From Sphingorhabdus contaminans (GTDB taxonomy: Bacteria > Pseudomonadota > Alphaproteobacteria > Sphingomonadales > Sphingomonadaceae), in assembly GCF_007280415.1 (NCBI RefSeq), contig NZ_VKKU01000002.1, positions 930,001 through 994,000 on the forward strand: a DNA stretch of 64,000 bases, given 5' to 3'. Positions 19,609 to 28,692 of the stretch are shown in pieces. The notes under the pieces were generated by a model that worked only from the letters and a program-made list of their open reading frames with translations, had not been told where the DNA came from and did not search any database. Positions within the stretch are counted from its first letter, which is position 1. Every line of letters begins with the position of its first letter. The position numbers were made by a program, and so were the translations under genes.

Positions 19609-20139
19609 ATGATAGGACCAGATCATAAGCGCCGCGCTTTGACCGTGATGATGCTTGTACCGTTGCTTATGGCTGCGGGCGAGGAATCCTGTCTGTTGTG
19701 CACAAAAACGCAAGAAAGCGCGGAAGTAGCTTCAGACAGGGCAACACCCCTTTCCATTGATATCACCACACAACTCGATTTCAGCCGCGCTGCACTTTCC
19801 GGCGGCGGCGGTGGCCAGATTGATGTGGACCCCCAAAATGGCAGCCGGCGTGTCGACGGATCCATCATCGACCTTGGCGGACCTGCCTTCGCCGGTACGG
19901 CTGTTGTGCGTGGAGAGCCGGGTCGTGCCATTCGTATCGACATGCCCACAACCGCCGATATGACCTCTTCCACCGGAGCAGTGATCAAGATTGTCGGACT
20001 GCGCGCCAGTATCGTCGGTAATCCGCGGCTGGATCGCGAAGGCCGCCTCAGCTTTTCCTTCGGTGGTAAATTGGTGGTGCAGGGTAATGCTTCGGGGACT
20101 TTTCGTGCACGGATCCCCATAACCGCCCAATATGAATGA
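19609..20139 (+). CDS. secreted DUF4402-like protein
   Basis: A 176-residue protein with an N-terminal hydrophobic export signal (TVMMLVPLLMAAGEE), then a CLLC cysteine pair. A repeated-strand body follows, containing FSRAALSGGGGGQIDVDPQNG, GTAVVRGEPGRAIRIDMP and LVVQGNASGTFRARIPITAQYE. The pattern, with glycine-rich first strand and a closing G.Y...V.Y-like strand, matches the DUF4402 family of sphingomonad surface or fimbria-like proteins of unknown function. It starts at ATG 19609 with AAGG upstream. It converges on holA with a gap of only two bases. A CLLC pair is unusual here and could carry a disulfide. Confidence 0.72.
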   Translation: MIGPDHKRRALTVMMLVPLLMAAGEESCLLCTKTQESAEVASDRATPLSIDITTQLDFSRAALSGGGGGQIDVDPQNGSRRVDGSIIDLGGPAFAGTAVVRGEPGRAIRIDMPTTADMTSSTGAVIKIVGLRASIVGNPRLDREGRLSFSFGGKLVVQGNASGTFRARIPITAQYE

Positions 20140-20141
20140 AT

Positions 20142-21164
20142 TTACCGGCTTCGTGCCGCAGCCCGGGCAATCCGGATCAGTTCTTCTTCCAGTATAATCA
20201 CGCCCAACCCTTCGCGAACGCTCATAAGTTTCGATTCCAGATCGAGAAGATGGCCGTTCAGGCCGACTAGCCGCGCGGATGTCCAGCGGCCCAACTGGTT
20301 GACGAAATCGTCCGCATCTTTCCAGAAAATCGAACGCGTCGCTTTCACAACGGCGCCGGGATTGGAGCCCTTGTCGACTTTGGCCCGCAAGGCAGCGAGC
20401 AAAGCCACGCGGCGTTGAAGTGCCCGGGTGATGCGGATTGCATCCACGCCCAGATTATGGGCCGATACTAATTCGCGCCCTGTACCCCGCAGGTCGCCAT
20501 TCATGATCTGGTTGATCAGACCGTTGACATTCTCCTCACCCGTTTCGGCCGACAAGGCTTCAAAAATGGTGACATCGACGGTCGCCGGCCGTTGCGGTGA
20601 CGCATCATAATAAAGCGCCAGTTTCTCGATTTCGGCCTGCGCCAATTTGCGATCCTGATGGGTATAGCGGGCAATACGCGCGGCAAGACTGCGGTCGAGC
20701 TTCAGGCCGACCGTGGCGGCATAGCCCATGACGGCCGACGCGGCGTCTGTTTCTTCGGGAAGATAACATATATGCGACATGGCGCGAGGATGGCTTTCCA
20801 CCAATTTGCGCAATTTGCTTGTCTTGGTCAGATTTCCGGCGGTTGCGATTACCGGGTTAACGCAACTGTCCAGTTCAAGCAGATTTTCGACTGCGGCCAA
20901 GGCTTCTTCGCGGCGGAAATTGACCCGAACATAGCGTTTGTCGCCAAATAACGACAGGGCAGAGGCTTCATCGGCCAGCAGCGCCGGGTCATTGCGGATG
21001 CGGTCGCTGTCGATGTCGATCCGTTCGGCCCCAACCAGTTGTGCCGCCATTTGACTGGCAATGTCGGCAATCGCCGATTCATCCTGACCGAAAATGAAGA
21101 AAAGCCGTATATCGGACCGCGTTGTTATAGCGCTGATGAAACCGCGTTCCTTGGCGTTGGTCAT
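20142..21164 (-). CDS. holA: DNA polymerase III subunit delta
   Basis: The delta subunit opens the sliding clamp within the clamp loader. The 340 residues fit the alphaproteobacterial family. The N-terminus has FFIFGQDESAIADI, followed by ERIDIDSDRIRNDPALLADEASALSLFGDKRYVRV, the characteristic domain I block, and NPVIATAGNLTKTSKLRKLVE. The C-terminal collar domain follows (LGVDAIRITRALQRRVALLAALRAKV). Its ATG overlaps the lptE stop by four bases (ATGA), so it is the last gene of a DUF3576-leuS-lptE-holA operon. The alphaproteobacterial delta is divergent, but the neighbour order supports the call. Confidence 0.92.
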   Translation of the reverse strand: MTNAKERGFISAITTRSDIRLFFIFGQDESAIADIASQMAAQLVGAERIDIDSDRIRNDPALLADEASALSLFGDKRYVRVNFRREEALAAVENLLELDSCVNPVIATAGNLTKTSKLRKLVESHPRAMSHICYLPEETDAASAVMGYAATVGLKLDRSLAARIARYTHQDRKLAQAEIEKLALYYDASPQRPATVDVTIFEALSAETGEENVNGLINQIMNGDLRGTGRELVSAHNLGVDAIRITRALQRRVALLAALRAKVDKGSNPGAVVKATRSIFWKDADDFVNQLGRWTSARLVGLNGHLLDLESKLMSVREGLGVIILEEELIRIARAAARSR

Positions 21165-21649
21165 TCGCCGCCTGCGTAGAGCGAAAGGCGCGTCACTATC
21201 TGGTCCGCGACACGCTGGGTCAGATTTTCCAACGCGGTATTTTCGCCGGCTATGGTGGCATATTCGGAACTGACCACATCGATGCCGGCATCTGCCCCGG
21301 CCGTCGCGTCCAGCACGGTTTCCCCGGTTGTCAGCGAGATAAGCTGGTAACGGGCCCGCAATGTGCGTCGTTCACGGGTGACGGTATCGTCGGCGCGAAC
21401 ACCAAAGCCTTCAATCTGGTCATCGAGAGCAACCACCAGCCGGAATTTGGCCGATGCGGATTGTGCGAATCCCAACCGGTCGTTCAACGCATTGCGCATC
21501 AGCCATCCATTTTTTCCGGCGATAGGCTCCACCATGACCGTGCCAAGAGTGGAGGCAACGGCGCCCGTCGATCCTCCGCTATATAGCGGTTTCAGCCCGC
21601 ATGCGGATAGCATCAGGCTGAGCAGAATTAAAGCGAGCAAATGTCTCAT
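21161..21649 (-). CDS. lptE: LPS assembly lipoprotein LptE
   Basis: LptE is the lipoprotein plug of the LptD outer membrane translocon that inserts lipopolysaccharide. The 162 residues have a lipoprotein signal with the lipobox LSAC ([17 protein letters not shown]), then GLKPLYSGG, a motif typical of alphaproteobacterial LptE, and the two-strand body through [20 protein letters not shown]. It overlaps leuS by four bases upstream and holA by four bases downstream, the common leuS-lptE-holA order of proteobacteria. The body is diverged, so the call rests on this context plus the lipobox and GLKPLY. Confidence 0.9.
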   Translation of the reverse strand: MRHLLALILLSLMLSACGLKPLYSGGSTGAVASTLGTVMVEPIAGKNGWLMRNALNDRLGFAQSASAKFRLVVALDDQIEGFGVRADDTVTRERRTLRARYQLISLTTGETVLDATAGADAGIDVVSSEYATIAGENTALENLTQRVADQIVTRLSLYAGGE

Positions 21650-24162
21650 ATGACGATGTTGACCAGCCTGTCCGGGACGACAATAACCTTGCGGATTTCC
21701 GCATCTCCGATGGCATGCTGGACCTTTTGGCTGGCAAGCGCAAGCGCCTGCATCTCGTCCTGGCCCAGTCCTTTTGCAACGGTGAGTGTATCGCGCAATT
21801 TGCCTTTGACCTGGATTGCGATAGTCACTTCATCTTCCACCAACAGCGCCGGATCAACCTGGGGCCAGGATGCATCGGCTATCAGGCCTTCGCCCAATCT
21901 TGTCCATGCCTCTTCAGCCAGATGCGGAACCATGGGTGCGGACAGGAGAAGGATAGTCCGGATGGCTTCGTCGCGGGATGCGGAAGGGGCGGCCTTTTCT
22001 ATGGCGTTGGCCAGATCATAAATCTTGGCGACGGCCTTGTTAAAGGATAGCGCCTCGATATCTGCGCCGACGCCTGCAATCGCCTGATGCGTTTTGCGCA
22101 TCAGCGCCTTGTCTTCACCCTCGGCACCACTGACCTGTCCCGTCAAACGCCAGAGACGCTGGACAAAGCGCCAGCAACCTTCGATGCCGGCCTCGGACCA
22201 TTCCAGATCGCGTTCGGGCGGGCTGTCCGACAGCATGAACCAGCGCACGGCGTCGGCCCCATATTGGTCGACAATGTCATCGGGATCGACGACATTCTTC
22301 TTCGACTTGGACATTTTCTCGATACGGCCGGCCGTCGCAGGCGCTCCCGTTTCGACGATGGTCCAGATATCGCCTGCGCGTGTGACCTGATCGGGACTCA
22401 GCCATTTGCCGTCGGCATCCTGAAAGGTCTGGTGCGTCACCATGCCTTGCGTGAACAGCGAGGCAAAAGGCTCCTTGACGTCAATCATGCCGATATGGCT
22501 CAGGGCGCGTGTCCAGAAGCGTGCGTAGAGAAGATGCAGGATCGCATGTTCCACACCGCCAATATATTGCTGCACCGGCAGCCATTTTTCGGCAATCGCA
22601 CGATCAAAGGGCTTGTCCCCCGGCTGGCTGGCAAAACGGATGAAATACCAGCTGGAATCGACAAAGGTATCCAGCGTGTCGGTTTCGCGGCGTGCGGGCT
22701 TGTGACATTGCGGGCAGTCGACTTTGCTCCATGTCGGGTGACGGTCGAGCGGATTGCCGGGGATGTCAAAAGTCACATCTTCGGGAAGCTTTACCGGCAA
22801 TTGCGCCTCTGGCACGGGCACGGCGCCACAGGAATCGCAATGGATGATGGGAATGGGCGTGCCCCAATAACGCTGGCGGCTGACACCCCAGTCGCGCAAC
22901 CGGTATTGCGTCTGCCCTTGACCCCAGCCTTCGGCTTCTGCCTTGGCGATAACATCGGCAATTGCCTGTTCGCTGGTCAGGCCGTCCAGCCAGTGGGAAT
23001 TCACGATTGTCCCGGGGCCGGTATAGGCGACGTTACCTGAAAAATGGCTGTCTGTCAGATCACCGTCTGAGACCACGCGCGTTACCGGCAAATCATATTT
23101 CCGCGCGAAATCAAGGTCGCGCTGGTCGTGCGCCGGGCAGCCAAAAATGGCGCCGGTCCCATAATCCATCAGCACAAAATTGGCGACATAAACAGGCAGA
23201 TGCCAGCTGGGGTCCAGCGGATGTTCGACCGTCAGGCCTGTGTTAAATCCTTTTTTCTCGGCCGTCTCAATGTCGGCTGCGGTCGTTCCACCCTTGCGGC
23301 ATTCTTCGATAAAGGCCTGCAATTCGGGCGCGTTGGCTGCCAGCTTTTGCGCAACGGGATGGTCTGCGGCAATCGCGACGAAGCTCGCCCCGAACATGGT
23401 GTCCGGCCGTGTCGTGTAGACATCGATGCCGTCGCCATTCGATCCCGGGAAAGCAAAGCGGCAGCGCAAGCCTTTTGATTTGCCGATCCAGTTTTCCTGC
23501 ATTAGCCGGACCTTGTCAGGCCATTGGTCCAGCGACGAAAGGCCGTCGAGCAATTCGTCCGCAAAATCGGTGATTTTCAAAAACCACTGGCTGAGCTTGC
23601 GCCGTTCGATAGGAGCGCCCGAGCGCCAGCCTTTTCCGTCGATCACCTGCTCGTTCGCCAGCACGGTCATATCGACCGGGTCCCAATTGACGGCGGATTC
23701 CTTGCGGTACACCAGACCGGCGGCGTACAGTTTCAAAAACAGCGCCTGTTCATGGCCATAATATTCCGGCTCGCAGGTCGCCAGTTCGCGCGTCCAGTCG
23801 ATGGCAAAGCCCAGACGCTTCAACTGCGCCTTCATGTTCGCGATATTGTCGCGGGTCCAGCCGCCGGGGTGCACACCCTTTTCCATAGCGGCATTTTCGG
23901 CGGGCATACCGAATGCGTCCCATCCCATGGGGTGCAAAACTTCGTGCCCGGTCATCCGCCGGTAGCGGGCAAGAACGTCCCCCATCGTATAGTTGCGGAC
24001 ATGCCCGATATGGATACGCCCTGACGGATAGGGAAACATTTCCAGCACATAGCTGCGCGGTTTGGGCGAGCTGTCATCGGCGACAAAGCTCGCCTTCTCT
24101 TCCCAAATCTTTTGCCACCGCGCGTCGGCGACGTGCGGGTTGAAACGATCAGGCTGGCTCAT
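21646..24162 (-). CDS. leuS: leucyl-tRNA synthetase
   Basis: A class I aminoacyl-tRNA synthetase charging tRNA-Leu. The 838 residues start [22 protein letters not shown]. The HIGH motif is at 51-54 in [16 protein letters not shown]. The CP1 editing domain follows ([22 protein letters not shown]), and [14 protein letters not shown] lies near residue 615. A zinc-binding pair in CDSCGAVP is present. The C-terminus shows [11 protein letters not shown]-like [16 protein letters not shown]. It starts four bases after the DUF3576 gene and overlaps lptE. Confidence 0.98.
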   Translation of the reverse strand: MSQPDRFNPHVADARWQKIWEEKASFVADDSSPKPRSYVLEMFPYPSGRIHIGHVRNYTMGDVLARYRRMTGHEVLHPMGWDAFGMPAENAAMEKGVHPGGWTRDNIANMKAQLKRLGFAIDWTRELATCEPEYYGHEQALFLKLYAAGLVYRKESAVNWDPVDMTVLANEQVIDGKGWRSGAPIERRKLSQWFLKITDFADELLDGLSSLDQWPDKVRLMQENWIGKSKGLRCRFAFPGSNGDGIDVYTTRPDTMFGASFVAIAADHPVAQKLAANAPELQAFIEECRKGGTTAADIETAEKKGFNTGLTVEHPLDPSWHLPVYVANFVLMDYGTGAIFGCPAHDQRDLDFARKYDLPVTRVVSDGDLTDSHFSGNVAYTGPGTIVNSHWLDGLTSEQAIADVIAKAEAEGWGQGQTQYRLRDWGVSRQRYWGTPIPIIHCDSCGAVPVPEAQLPVKLPEDVTFDIPGNPLDRHPTWSKVDCPQCHKPARRETDTLDTFVDSSWYFIRFASQPGDKPFDRAIAEKWLPVQQYIGGVEHAILHLLYARFWTRALSHIGMIDVKEPFASLFTQGMVTHQTFQDADGKWLSPDQVTRAGDIWTIVETGAPATAGRIEKMSKSKKNVVDPDDIVDQYGADAVRWFMLSDSPPERDLEWSEAGIEGCWRFVQRLWRLTGQVSGAEGEDKALMRKTHQAIAGVGADIEALSFNKAVAKIYDLANAIEKAAPSASRDEAIRTILLLSAPMVPHLAEEAWTRLGEGLIADASWPQVDPALLVEDEVTIAIQVKGKLRDTLTVAKGLGQDEMQALALASQKVQHAIGDAEIRKVIVVPDRLVNIVI

Positions 24163-24165
24163 CGA

Positions 24166-24597
24166 TTATCCGCTTATGGACGTGCGGCGAAGGTCGCGGG
24201 CCTTGGTCAAAATGATGGCTTCCATCTTTTGGACGGTGGCGGCGCGCAGGGGTGCGGCAACCCATTGACCATTTTGCGAAACTTCACGGCTGCCGGCAAC
24301 GCGCAACGCATCGGCGCGCAAGTCCTGATCAAGAATTGAGACGGTCAGCTTGATGCGTTCGCCAGGGCTTTGCGGATTTACATACCAATCGGTCACAATC
24401 ACGCCGCCAGCCGAATCGGTCTGGACGAGCGGCATGAAGGACAGTGCATCAAGCGAAGCGCGCCACAAATAGCTGTTCACGCCGATTGTCGTTACCTGAC
24501 TTGCCGCGAGGTCGGCCTTCGGGCGCGCCGTGCCTCCGCACGCCGACAACAACATGGTGCCAGAGGCGAGGATAAGTGCCAGGCGAGAGATGCGCAT
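24166..24597 (-). CDS. DUF3576 lipoprotein
   Basis: A small lipoprotein of 143 residues; the start at 24597 has AAGGA eight bases upstream. MRISRLALILASGTMLLSAC gives the lipobox LSAC. The conserved DUF3576 core is IGVNSYLWRASLDALSFMPL, followed by GGVIVTDWYVNPQSPGERIKLTV and LRADALRVAGSREV. The family is restricted to alphaproteobacteria, and its function is unproven. It sits immediately before leuS-lptE-holA, which suggests a role in outer membrane biogenesis, but that is inference. A longer reading to 24738 has no homology in its extra 47 residues. Confidence 0.88.
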   Translation of the reverse strand: MRISRLALILASGTMLLSACGGTARPKADLAASQVTTIGVNSYLWRASLDALSFMPLVQTDSAGGVIVTDWYVNPQSPGERIKLTVSILDQDLRADALRVAGSREVSQNGQWVAAPLRAATVQKMEAIILTKARDLRRTSISG

Positions 24598-24762
24598 ATA
24601 ATGTCCTTGAACGATGAATTTCTGGGGAACCTCTATAACGCCTTGCTGGCTTGAGCAAGCTTTCTGGGTGCTGAACCAACGAGTTTCCCAATGGGCGGTA
24701 AGGAATGTTGAGCCGACTTTGTGGATATCATGCAACATATTGGCAAAAATCGCGTTCTAATT

Positions 24763-24774
24763 CCGATTAATCGG
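24763..24774. promoter_or_regulatory. perfect 12-base palindrome
   Basis: CCGATTAATCGG is fully self-complementary and lies in the divergent intergenic region, about 70 bases upstream of the secreted protein gene at 24846 and 165 bases from the DUF3576 start. Its symmetry and position suit a repressor or activator half-site pair. No regulator is adjacent, so the match is unassigned. Confidence 0.3.
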
Positions 24775-24845
24775 TATCGACGCTTTCGATTTGCGCGATT
24801 TGGTCCTATATCTGTTGGGGAACAGGGAGTCGTTTTGGTTCTGTG

Positions 24846-25601
24846 ATGAACAAGGGTAAGCCTTTCCGGCGGAAAAACGCCGCTTTTGCAGCAGCAATGC
24901 TTGCAACGGGCTCGCTTGTCCTGTCGCCGCTGGTCATGCCTGCCTGGGCCGCCGATTCCGTCGCGCAAACAAAATCGTCCGCGAAAGATTGGCTGAATAC
25001 ATTCACGCCCTCCGGTGTCGACAGCCGCCTTGCCGCGCGGTTTGACGCTTCGAAAAGCCAGAACAGCGCCCGCTTTCCTTTCACCTTGGCCGGCGCAGAC
25101 TCTTCGCGCAGCCGTACGATCATCGTCGCCGCCCGCGCAAACAGTCGTTTGACCGCCGGTGCAGTTTCCGTGCGCAGTGCAATTGCTGCAACCGAAACAG
25201 GCGCAGGAAAGGCCATGCGGCTTTCCACGGTGGACTATCGCCTGACCGCATCCAAGGGTTGGCAAGGTTTTGCCTTGCCTTCGACGCCCAAATTGTCGGC
25301 TAAGGTTCCTCTGAGCGAACTGGGCCGCGGGAATTTCCGTCTGGATGATAGCGCAAAGAAACCAAGCAAGTTCAGCACGAATATCAAACTTGATCAAAAT
25401 CGTGAAGTCGCACCGCCCGCACGGGGTAGCGCAGCGTCCGGTGACTATAAGCTTGATGTCGGCGGAAGCTTCTCAATCAGCCGCAAGATTGATGTGACCG
25501 CCGGACTGCGTTACGCGAGCGAAAATGACCGCGTACTTTCGAGGGTGGACAACCGCAAGGATAGCGAAGCGGTCTATGTCGGGACGAAAATCCGCTTCTA
25601 A
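24846..25601 (+). CDS. secreted or outer membrane protein of unknown function
   Basis: A 251-residue protein with a long signal peptide (MNKGKPFRRKNAAFAAAMLATG... ending PAWAADS). The mature part is rich in Ser, Ala, Lys and Arg. The last third has alternating strands (GDYKLDVGGSFSISRKIDVTAGLRYASENDR, then VYVGTKIRF) ending in Arg-Phe, like a small outer membrane beta-barrel. I recognise no named family. ATG 24846 and GTG 24843 are both possible starts. A palindrome lies upstream. It may be a sphingomonad-specific outer membrane protein. Confidence 0.65.
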   Translation: MNKGKPFRRKNAAFAAAMLATGSLVLSPLVMPAWAADSVAQTKSSAKDWLNTFTPSGVDSRLAARFDASKSQNSARFPFTLAGADSSRSRTIIVAARANSRLTAGAVSVRSAIAATETGAGKAMRLSTVDYRLTASKGWQGFALPSTPKLSAKVPLSELGRGNFRLDDSAKKPSKFSTNIKLDQNREVAPPARGSAASGDYKLDVGGSFSISRKIDVTAGLRYASENDRVLSRVDNRKDSEAVYVGTKIRF

Positions 25602-25606
25602 TCCCT

Positions 25607-26149
25607 CTATTTGCTGCGAAACGCATCAATTGCAGCCCACCCGTCAATCTTTTTGGGGAACAACATTCGGCCCCTTGCCCGGTTCATTCCGCCCAGTGCG
25701 ATAACGGCGCAATCGCCTGCTTGCCGTGCGAGCCCATCGAAGGCCGGAAGACCAAGGTTCGGTGCGCCCGGATGGCTTGCGGTTGGAAATAGCGGCGAGA
25801 TCAGTAGCGCATCGGCACCGTTCCGGCGCGCCTCGGCAAGTTCGCGCCGATTGTGCACGGGCGCGGTATGGAATTGTGTCCGTGCACCGGCGGAACGCTG
25901 GTGAAAACCGTCCGCGCGCCATGCGCGTGCCAAACGGGCATCGCCCGCCAACAGCAGGATGTGCCCCCTTTGCCGGCAGACATGGGCGACTTTGAGGAAA
26001 AGCGTTTTTCGGTCGGATAACGCCATATCATAATGGCGAAAGATCACCCCGGATCGGAATGGAAGGCGGCGCACCGCGTCCAGCAACCCATCGCCGAAAC
26101 GGGGATCTGTCATCAGCCAAAATGCTGGAAGGGGGTGGCGGCGGCGCAT
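25607..26149 (-). CDS. ThiE/TenI-like protein
   Basis: A 180-residue protein of the thiamine-phosphate synthase superfamily. The barrel motifs are visible: RADGFHQ (in place of the usual GADGVHLGQ), GADALLISPLFPTASHPGAP, matching the family's GADYIGVGPVFPT block, and AVIALGGM. The residues of the pyrophosphate site are only partly kept and the protein is short compared with ThiE (about 210), so it may be a TenI-type or otherwise diverged member, not a thiamine-phosphate synthase. It is transcribed away from yggS with only 23 bases between the starts. Confidence 0.72.
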   Translation of the reverse strand: MRRRHPLPAFWLMTDPRFGDGLLDAVRRLPFRSGVIFRHYDMALSDRKTLFLKVAHVCRQRGHILLLAGDARLARAWRADGFHQRSAGARTQFHTAPVHNRRELAEARRNGADALLISPLFPTASHPGAPNLGLPAFDGLARQAGDCAVIALGGMNRARGRMLFPKKIDGWAAIDAFRSK

Positions 26150-26172
26150 CCACTTGCCTATAGCGCCGCACC

Positions 26173-26850
26173 ATGCAGGAAGCGATACGCGAAACGGCCG
26201 AGGGCCGGCTGAATGAAATCACATCACAAATGTCGGCCGCTGCAAAGCTTGCGCGCCGCGCACCGGCGGACATCACCCTGATCGCCGTGTCCAAAACGCG
26301 AAGCATTGGCGACATAGAACCTCTGATCCGTGCAGGTCACCGCAATTATGGCGAGAACCGTATACAGGAGGCCCAGACCAAATGGCCGGAATTAAAAGCC
26401 CTGGATGCGGACATTGTCCTTCATCTGATCGGCCAGTTGCAATCGAACAAGGCCGCAGAGGCGGTCAGCCTGTTTGATGTCATCCATTCGCTGGATCGCC
26501 TTTCTCTTGTCACGGCCTTGGGCAAGGCCATGCGTGAACAGGGGCGGCTCTTGCCATGCTTCATCCAGGTGAATATCGGCGCAGAACCGCAAAAGGGTGG
26601 TTGTGCGATCGACGCCCTGCCCGAATTGCTCGCCGCCACACAGTCCGAGCAAATTCCGGTTGCAGGTCTGATGTGTTTGCCGCCTGCGGATTTAGAACCG
26701 GCACCTTATTTTGCGTTGCTTGCCGAAATGGCGGCGCGCCATGGTTTGGACGGGTTGAGCATGGGCATGTCAGGCGATTTTCAAACCGCCATCATGCTTG
26801 GCGCCACGCATATTCGCGTTGGCACCGCCTTATTTGGCGAGCGCGGGTGA
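26173..26850 (+). CDS. YggS-family pyridoxal phosphate homeostasis protein
   Basis: A 225-residue PLP-binding protein of the YggS/PROSC family, related to the N-terminal barrel of alanine racemase but not a racemase. The PLP lysine is in AVSKTRSIGDIEPL, followed by AGHRNYGENRIQEA, then LHLIGQLQSNKAAEAV, VNIGAEPQKGG, and LSMGMSGDFQTAIMLGATHIRVGTALFG at the C-terminus, all conserved. It controls PLP distribution and amino acid balance in other bacteria. Its 3' end overlaps that of the convergent PdeM gene by about 20 bases. Confidence 0.93.
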   Translation: MQEAIRETAEGRLNEITSQMSAAAKLARRAPADITLIAVSKTRSIGDIEPLIRAGHRNYGENRIQEAQTKWPELKALDADIVLHLIGQLQSNKAAEAVSLFDVIHSLDRLSLVTALGKAMREQGRLLPCFIQVNIGAEPQKGGCAIDALPELLAATQSEQIPVAGLMCLPPADLEPAPYFALLAEMAARHGLDGLSMGMSGDFQTAIMLGATHIRVGTALFGERG

Positions 26851-27525
26851 TGCCGGCACGGTGAACAGCGCGATGCCCGTACGCGTCGGCACAAGCGCCT
26901 CAATCCTATCCATATTAGTGCAACCAAACGCCGCGATAAGCGCAGGGTCCCGCACATCCAGCCCGCCCGTCAATGCACCAAAGGCCGGCATGACCAGTTT
27001 TCGTTCACTTCGCACGAAACAACGGCGCGACACATGCCGCCCGCGGACAGCCTGCCGGAACTTTGGATGGAAATGTCCGGAAATTTCCGGTCCTTCTTCT
27101 GCATCCAGTGCTTCATGGCGGAATATCACATTGCCGCGTCTCAAAGATTCGACCGTCTCGCCACCCCAATGGCCCTGCACATCGGGGTCATGGTTTCCGG
27201 TTACCCAAATCCAGCGCACGGCTGTAACAAGCTCCTTCAACAAAGCCGACGCGCTGCCCTGAAGCCGTTGTTCCCCGGCACCGTCATGGAAATTGTCACC
27301 CAGAGAAACGACGGTTTCGGGGCGGCATTCCTCGACCAATGCGGCCACCTGTTCCAGCGTGGCGAGGCTGTCATAAGGGGGGAGCATCTGCCCCCCGAGG
27401 GCAAAGGCGCTGGCCTTTTCAAGATGGAGATCCGAAACGACCAGCATCTTTTGCGCTGGCCAGTAAAGCGCAGCATCACCGGCAATTTCAAAACTGTGCC
27501 CGCCAAAGGTGAATGTCCGTGCCAT
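26830..27525 (-). CDS. pdeM: ligase-associated DNA damage response endonuclease PdeM
   Basis: A calcineurin-like metallophosphoesterase of 231 residues. The metal-binding motifs are DLHLEKASA, GDNFHDG, GNHDPDV and SGHFHPK. The family belongs to the ligase-associated DNA damage response set with a helicase, an ATP-dependent ligase and an MBL exonuclease. The matching helicase is in this window, at 30668-33073, but two unrelated genes lie between. The ligase and MBL exonuclease are not seen. The gene converges on yggS. Confidence 0.85.
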   Translation of the reverse strand: MARTFTFGGHSFEIAGDAALYWPAQKMLVVSDLHLEKASAFALGGQMLPPYDSLATLEQVAALVEECRPETVVSLGDNFHDGAGEQRLQGSASALLKELVTAVRWIWVTGNHDPDVQGHWGGETVESLRRGNVIFRHEALDAEEGPEISGHFHPKFRQAVRGRHVSRRCFVRSERKLVMPAFGALTGGLDVRDPALIAAFGCTNMDRIEALVPTRTGIALFTVPASPALAK

Positions 27526-27569
27526 TGCAACCGCCTATGCGGATTAGGACGGCATGTGGCAAGCGGTCG

Positions 27570-28529
27570 TCAGTAGGCAGACGCCAAACGTGCGGGTGTC
27601 TGGCGCGACACGCCTTTAGGCAAGTCAAAGCCAACGCGGCGGTTGCCAAAATCGATCAACACACGGTCGAACAATTTAAGCGCATCCATCCCCAGCAAGA
27701 TTGCCGGCCGATCGTTCAACGAAAGCGCGGTGAAGGCATAATTTTCGGCAAAGGTGATGGGCAGGTCATTGATGGTCAATCCGCCCACTTCAATTTCCTT
27801 CAATTGTGTGAACTCCCCGTTCAAAATGGATCCGGTAACGCTCTTCATCTTTACCGGGATGAAATCGACCGTGCGATGCCGTCGGCGGAGTTTGTCGCGA
27901 AGCGCAATATTGGCCATGCTGCTTTGCGCGCCGGTATCCAATATGATGTCGACCTTTATCCCGTCGATCTTTGCACTCGATAAAATCATGCGTCCGGCTT
28001 TGCGCTTTGCACTGACGACGATCATGCCGTTTTCAAGCCTCGTTTTCCCGCGCGTGCGGCGCGACGGCAGGACATCCATTTTCTGGCTGGCGAAGTCCAG
28101 CAGAACACGGTTGTCTTCCAGACTGTCGATACCCAATAGTCCATAGGCACCCAGATTGGACCGTTCGAGTCCTGGGGCTTCCACCCCTTCCAAATTTACC
28201 GCCGCAGTGGTCAGCTTATCGATGTAAAAGGAATTGACCTGCGTTTTACCTGAAATGGTCGCAAGTGTCAGCGTTGGACCCGACTCCAGGGCCAGATCGC
28301 GTGCCAGATCATTGGCAATCACCGTCCGTTCGGCGCCGGTATCGACAATGAAGGGAACGGCTGCGCTTCCATTGACCTGAACTTGCACCGTCATCCGGTC
28401 GCTGCGGTCAATGCCGAACTGTTCGACAATTGCAGGGGGCTCCGCGGCATTTGCGTCGACATCGTCCTGTGCAGACGCAGGTCCCAGAAAAGCAAAAGTG
28501 GAAAAAACCGCTAGGGCAATATGTTTCAT
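27570..28529 (-). CDS. retropepsin-like aspartic protease family protein
   Basis: A secreted protein with two aspartic protease-like half domains. It starts MKHIALAVFSTFAFLGPASAQ at 28529 with GGAG upstream, giving a signal peptide ending ASAQD; 319 residues. The first half has FIVDTGAERTVI, the second IILDTGAQSSMAN, each followed by the matching flap and LLGIDSLED or LLGMDALKLFD. The double DTG motif indicates a single-chain pseudo-dimer like a pepsin. It lies between pdeM and a divergent S9 peptidase gene. The substrate is unknown. Confidence 0.85.
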   Translation of the reverse strand: MKHIALAVFSTFAFLGPASAQDDVDANAAEPPAIVEQFGIDRSDRMTVQVQVNGSAAVPFIVDTGAERTVIANDLARDLALESGPTLTLATISGKTQVNSFYIDKLTTAAVNLEGVEAPGLERSNLGAYGLLGIDSLEDNRVLLDFASQKMDVLPSRRTRGKTRLENGMIVVSAKRKAGRMILSSAKIDGIKVDIILDTGAQSSMANIALRDKLRRRHRTVDFIPVKMKSVTGSILNGEFTQLKEIEVGGLTINDLPITFAENYAFTALSLNDRPAILLGMDALKLFDRVLIDFGNRRVGFDLPKGVSRQTPARLASAY

Positions 28530-28692
28530 TTCTCCATCTCCTGCGCACATGATAGGCTTCTTTATATGCCGCCACAAGTCGCCGCCTGTCGAAGCGAATT
28601 TGGGCTTTGTCGAAGGCGGCGTGGGCTACCGATTGCGATAGAAGGCTGCCTTGTTTAGCCCTTTTGTCATTCGAAAAGAGAAGGGGATTGCC

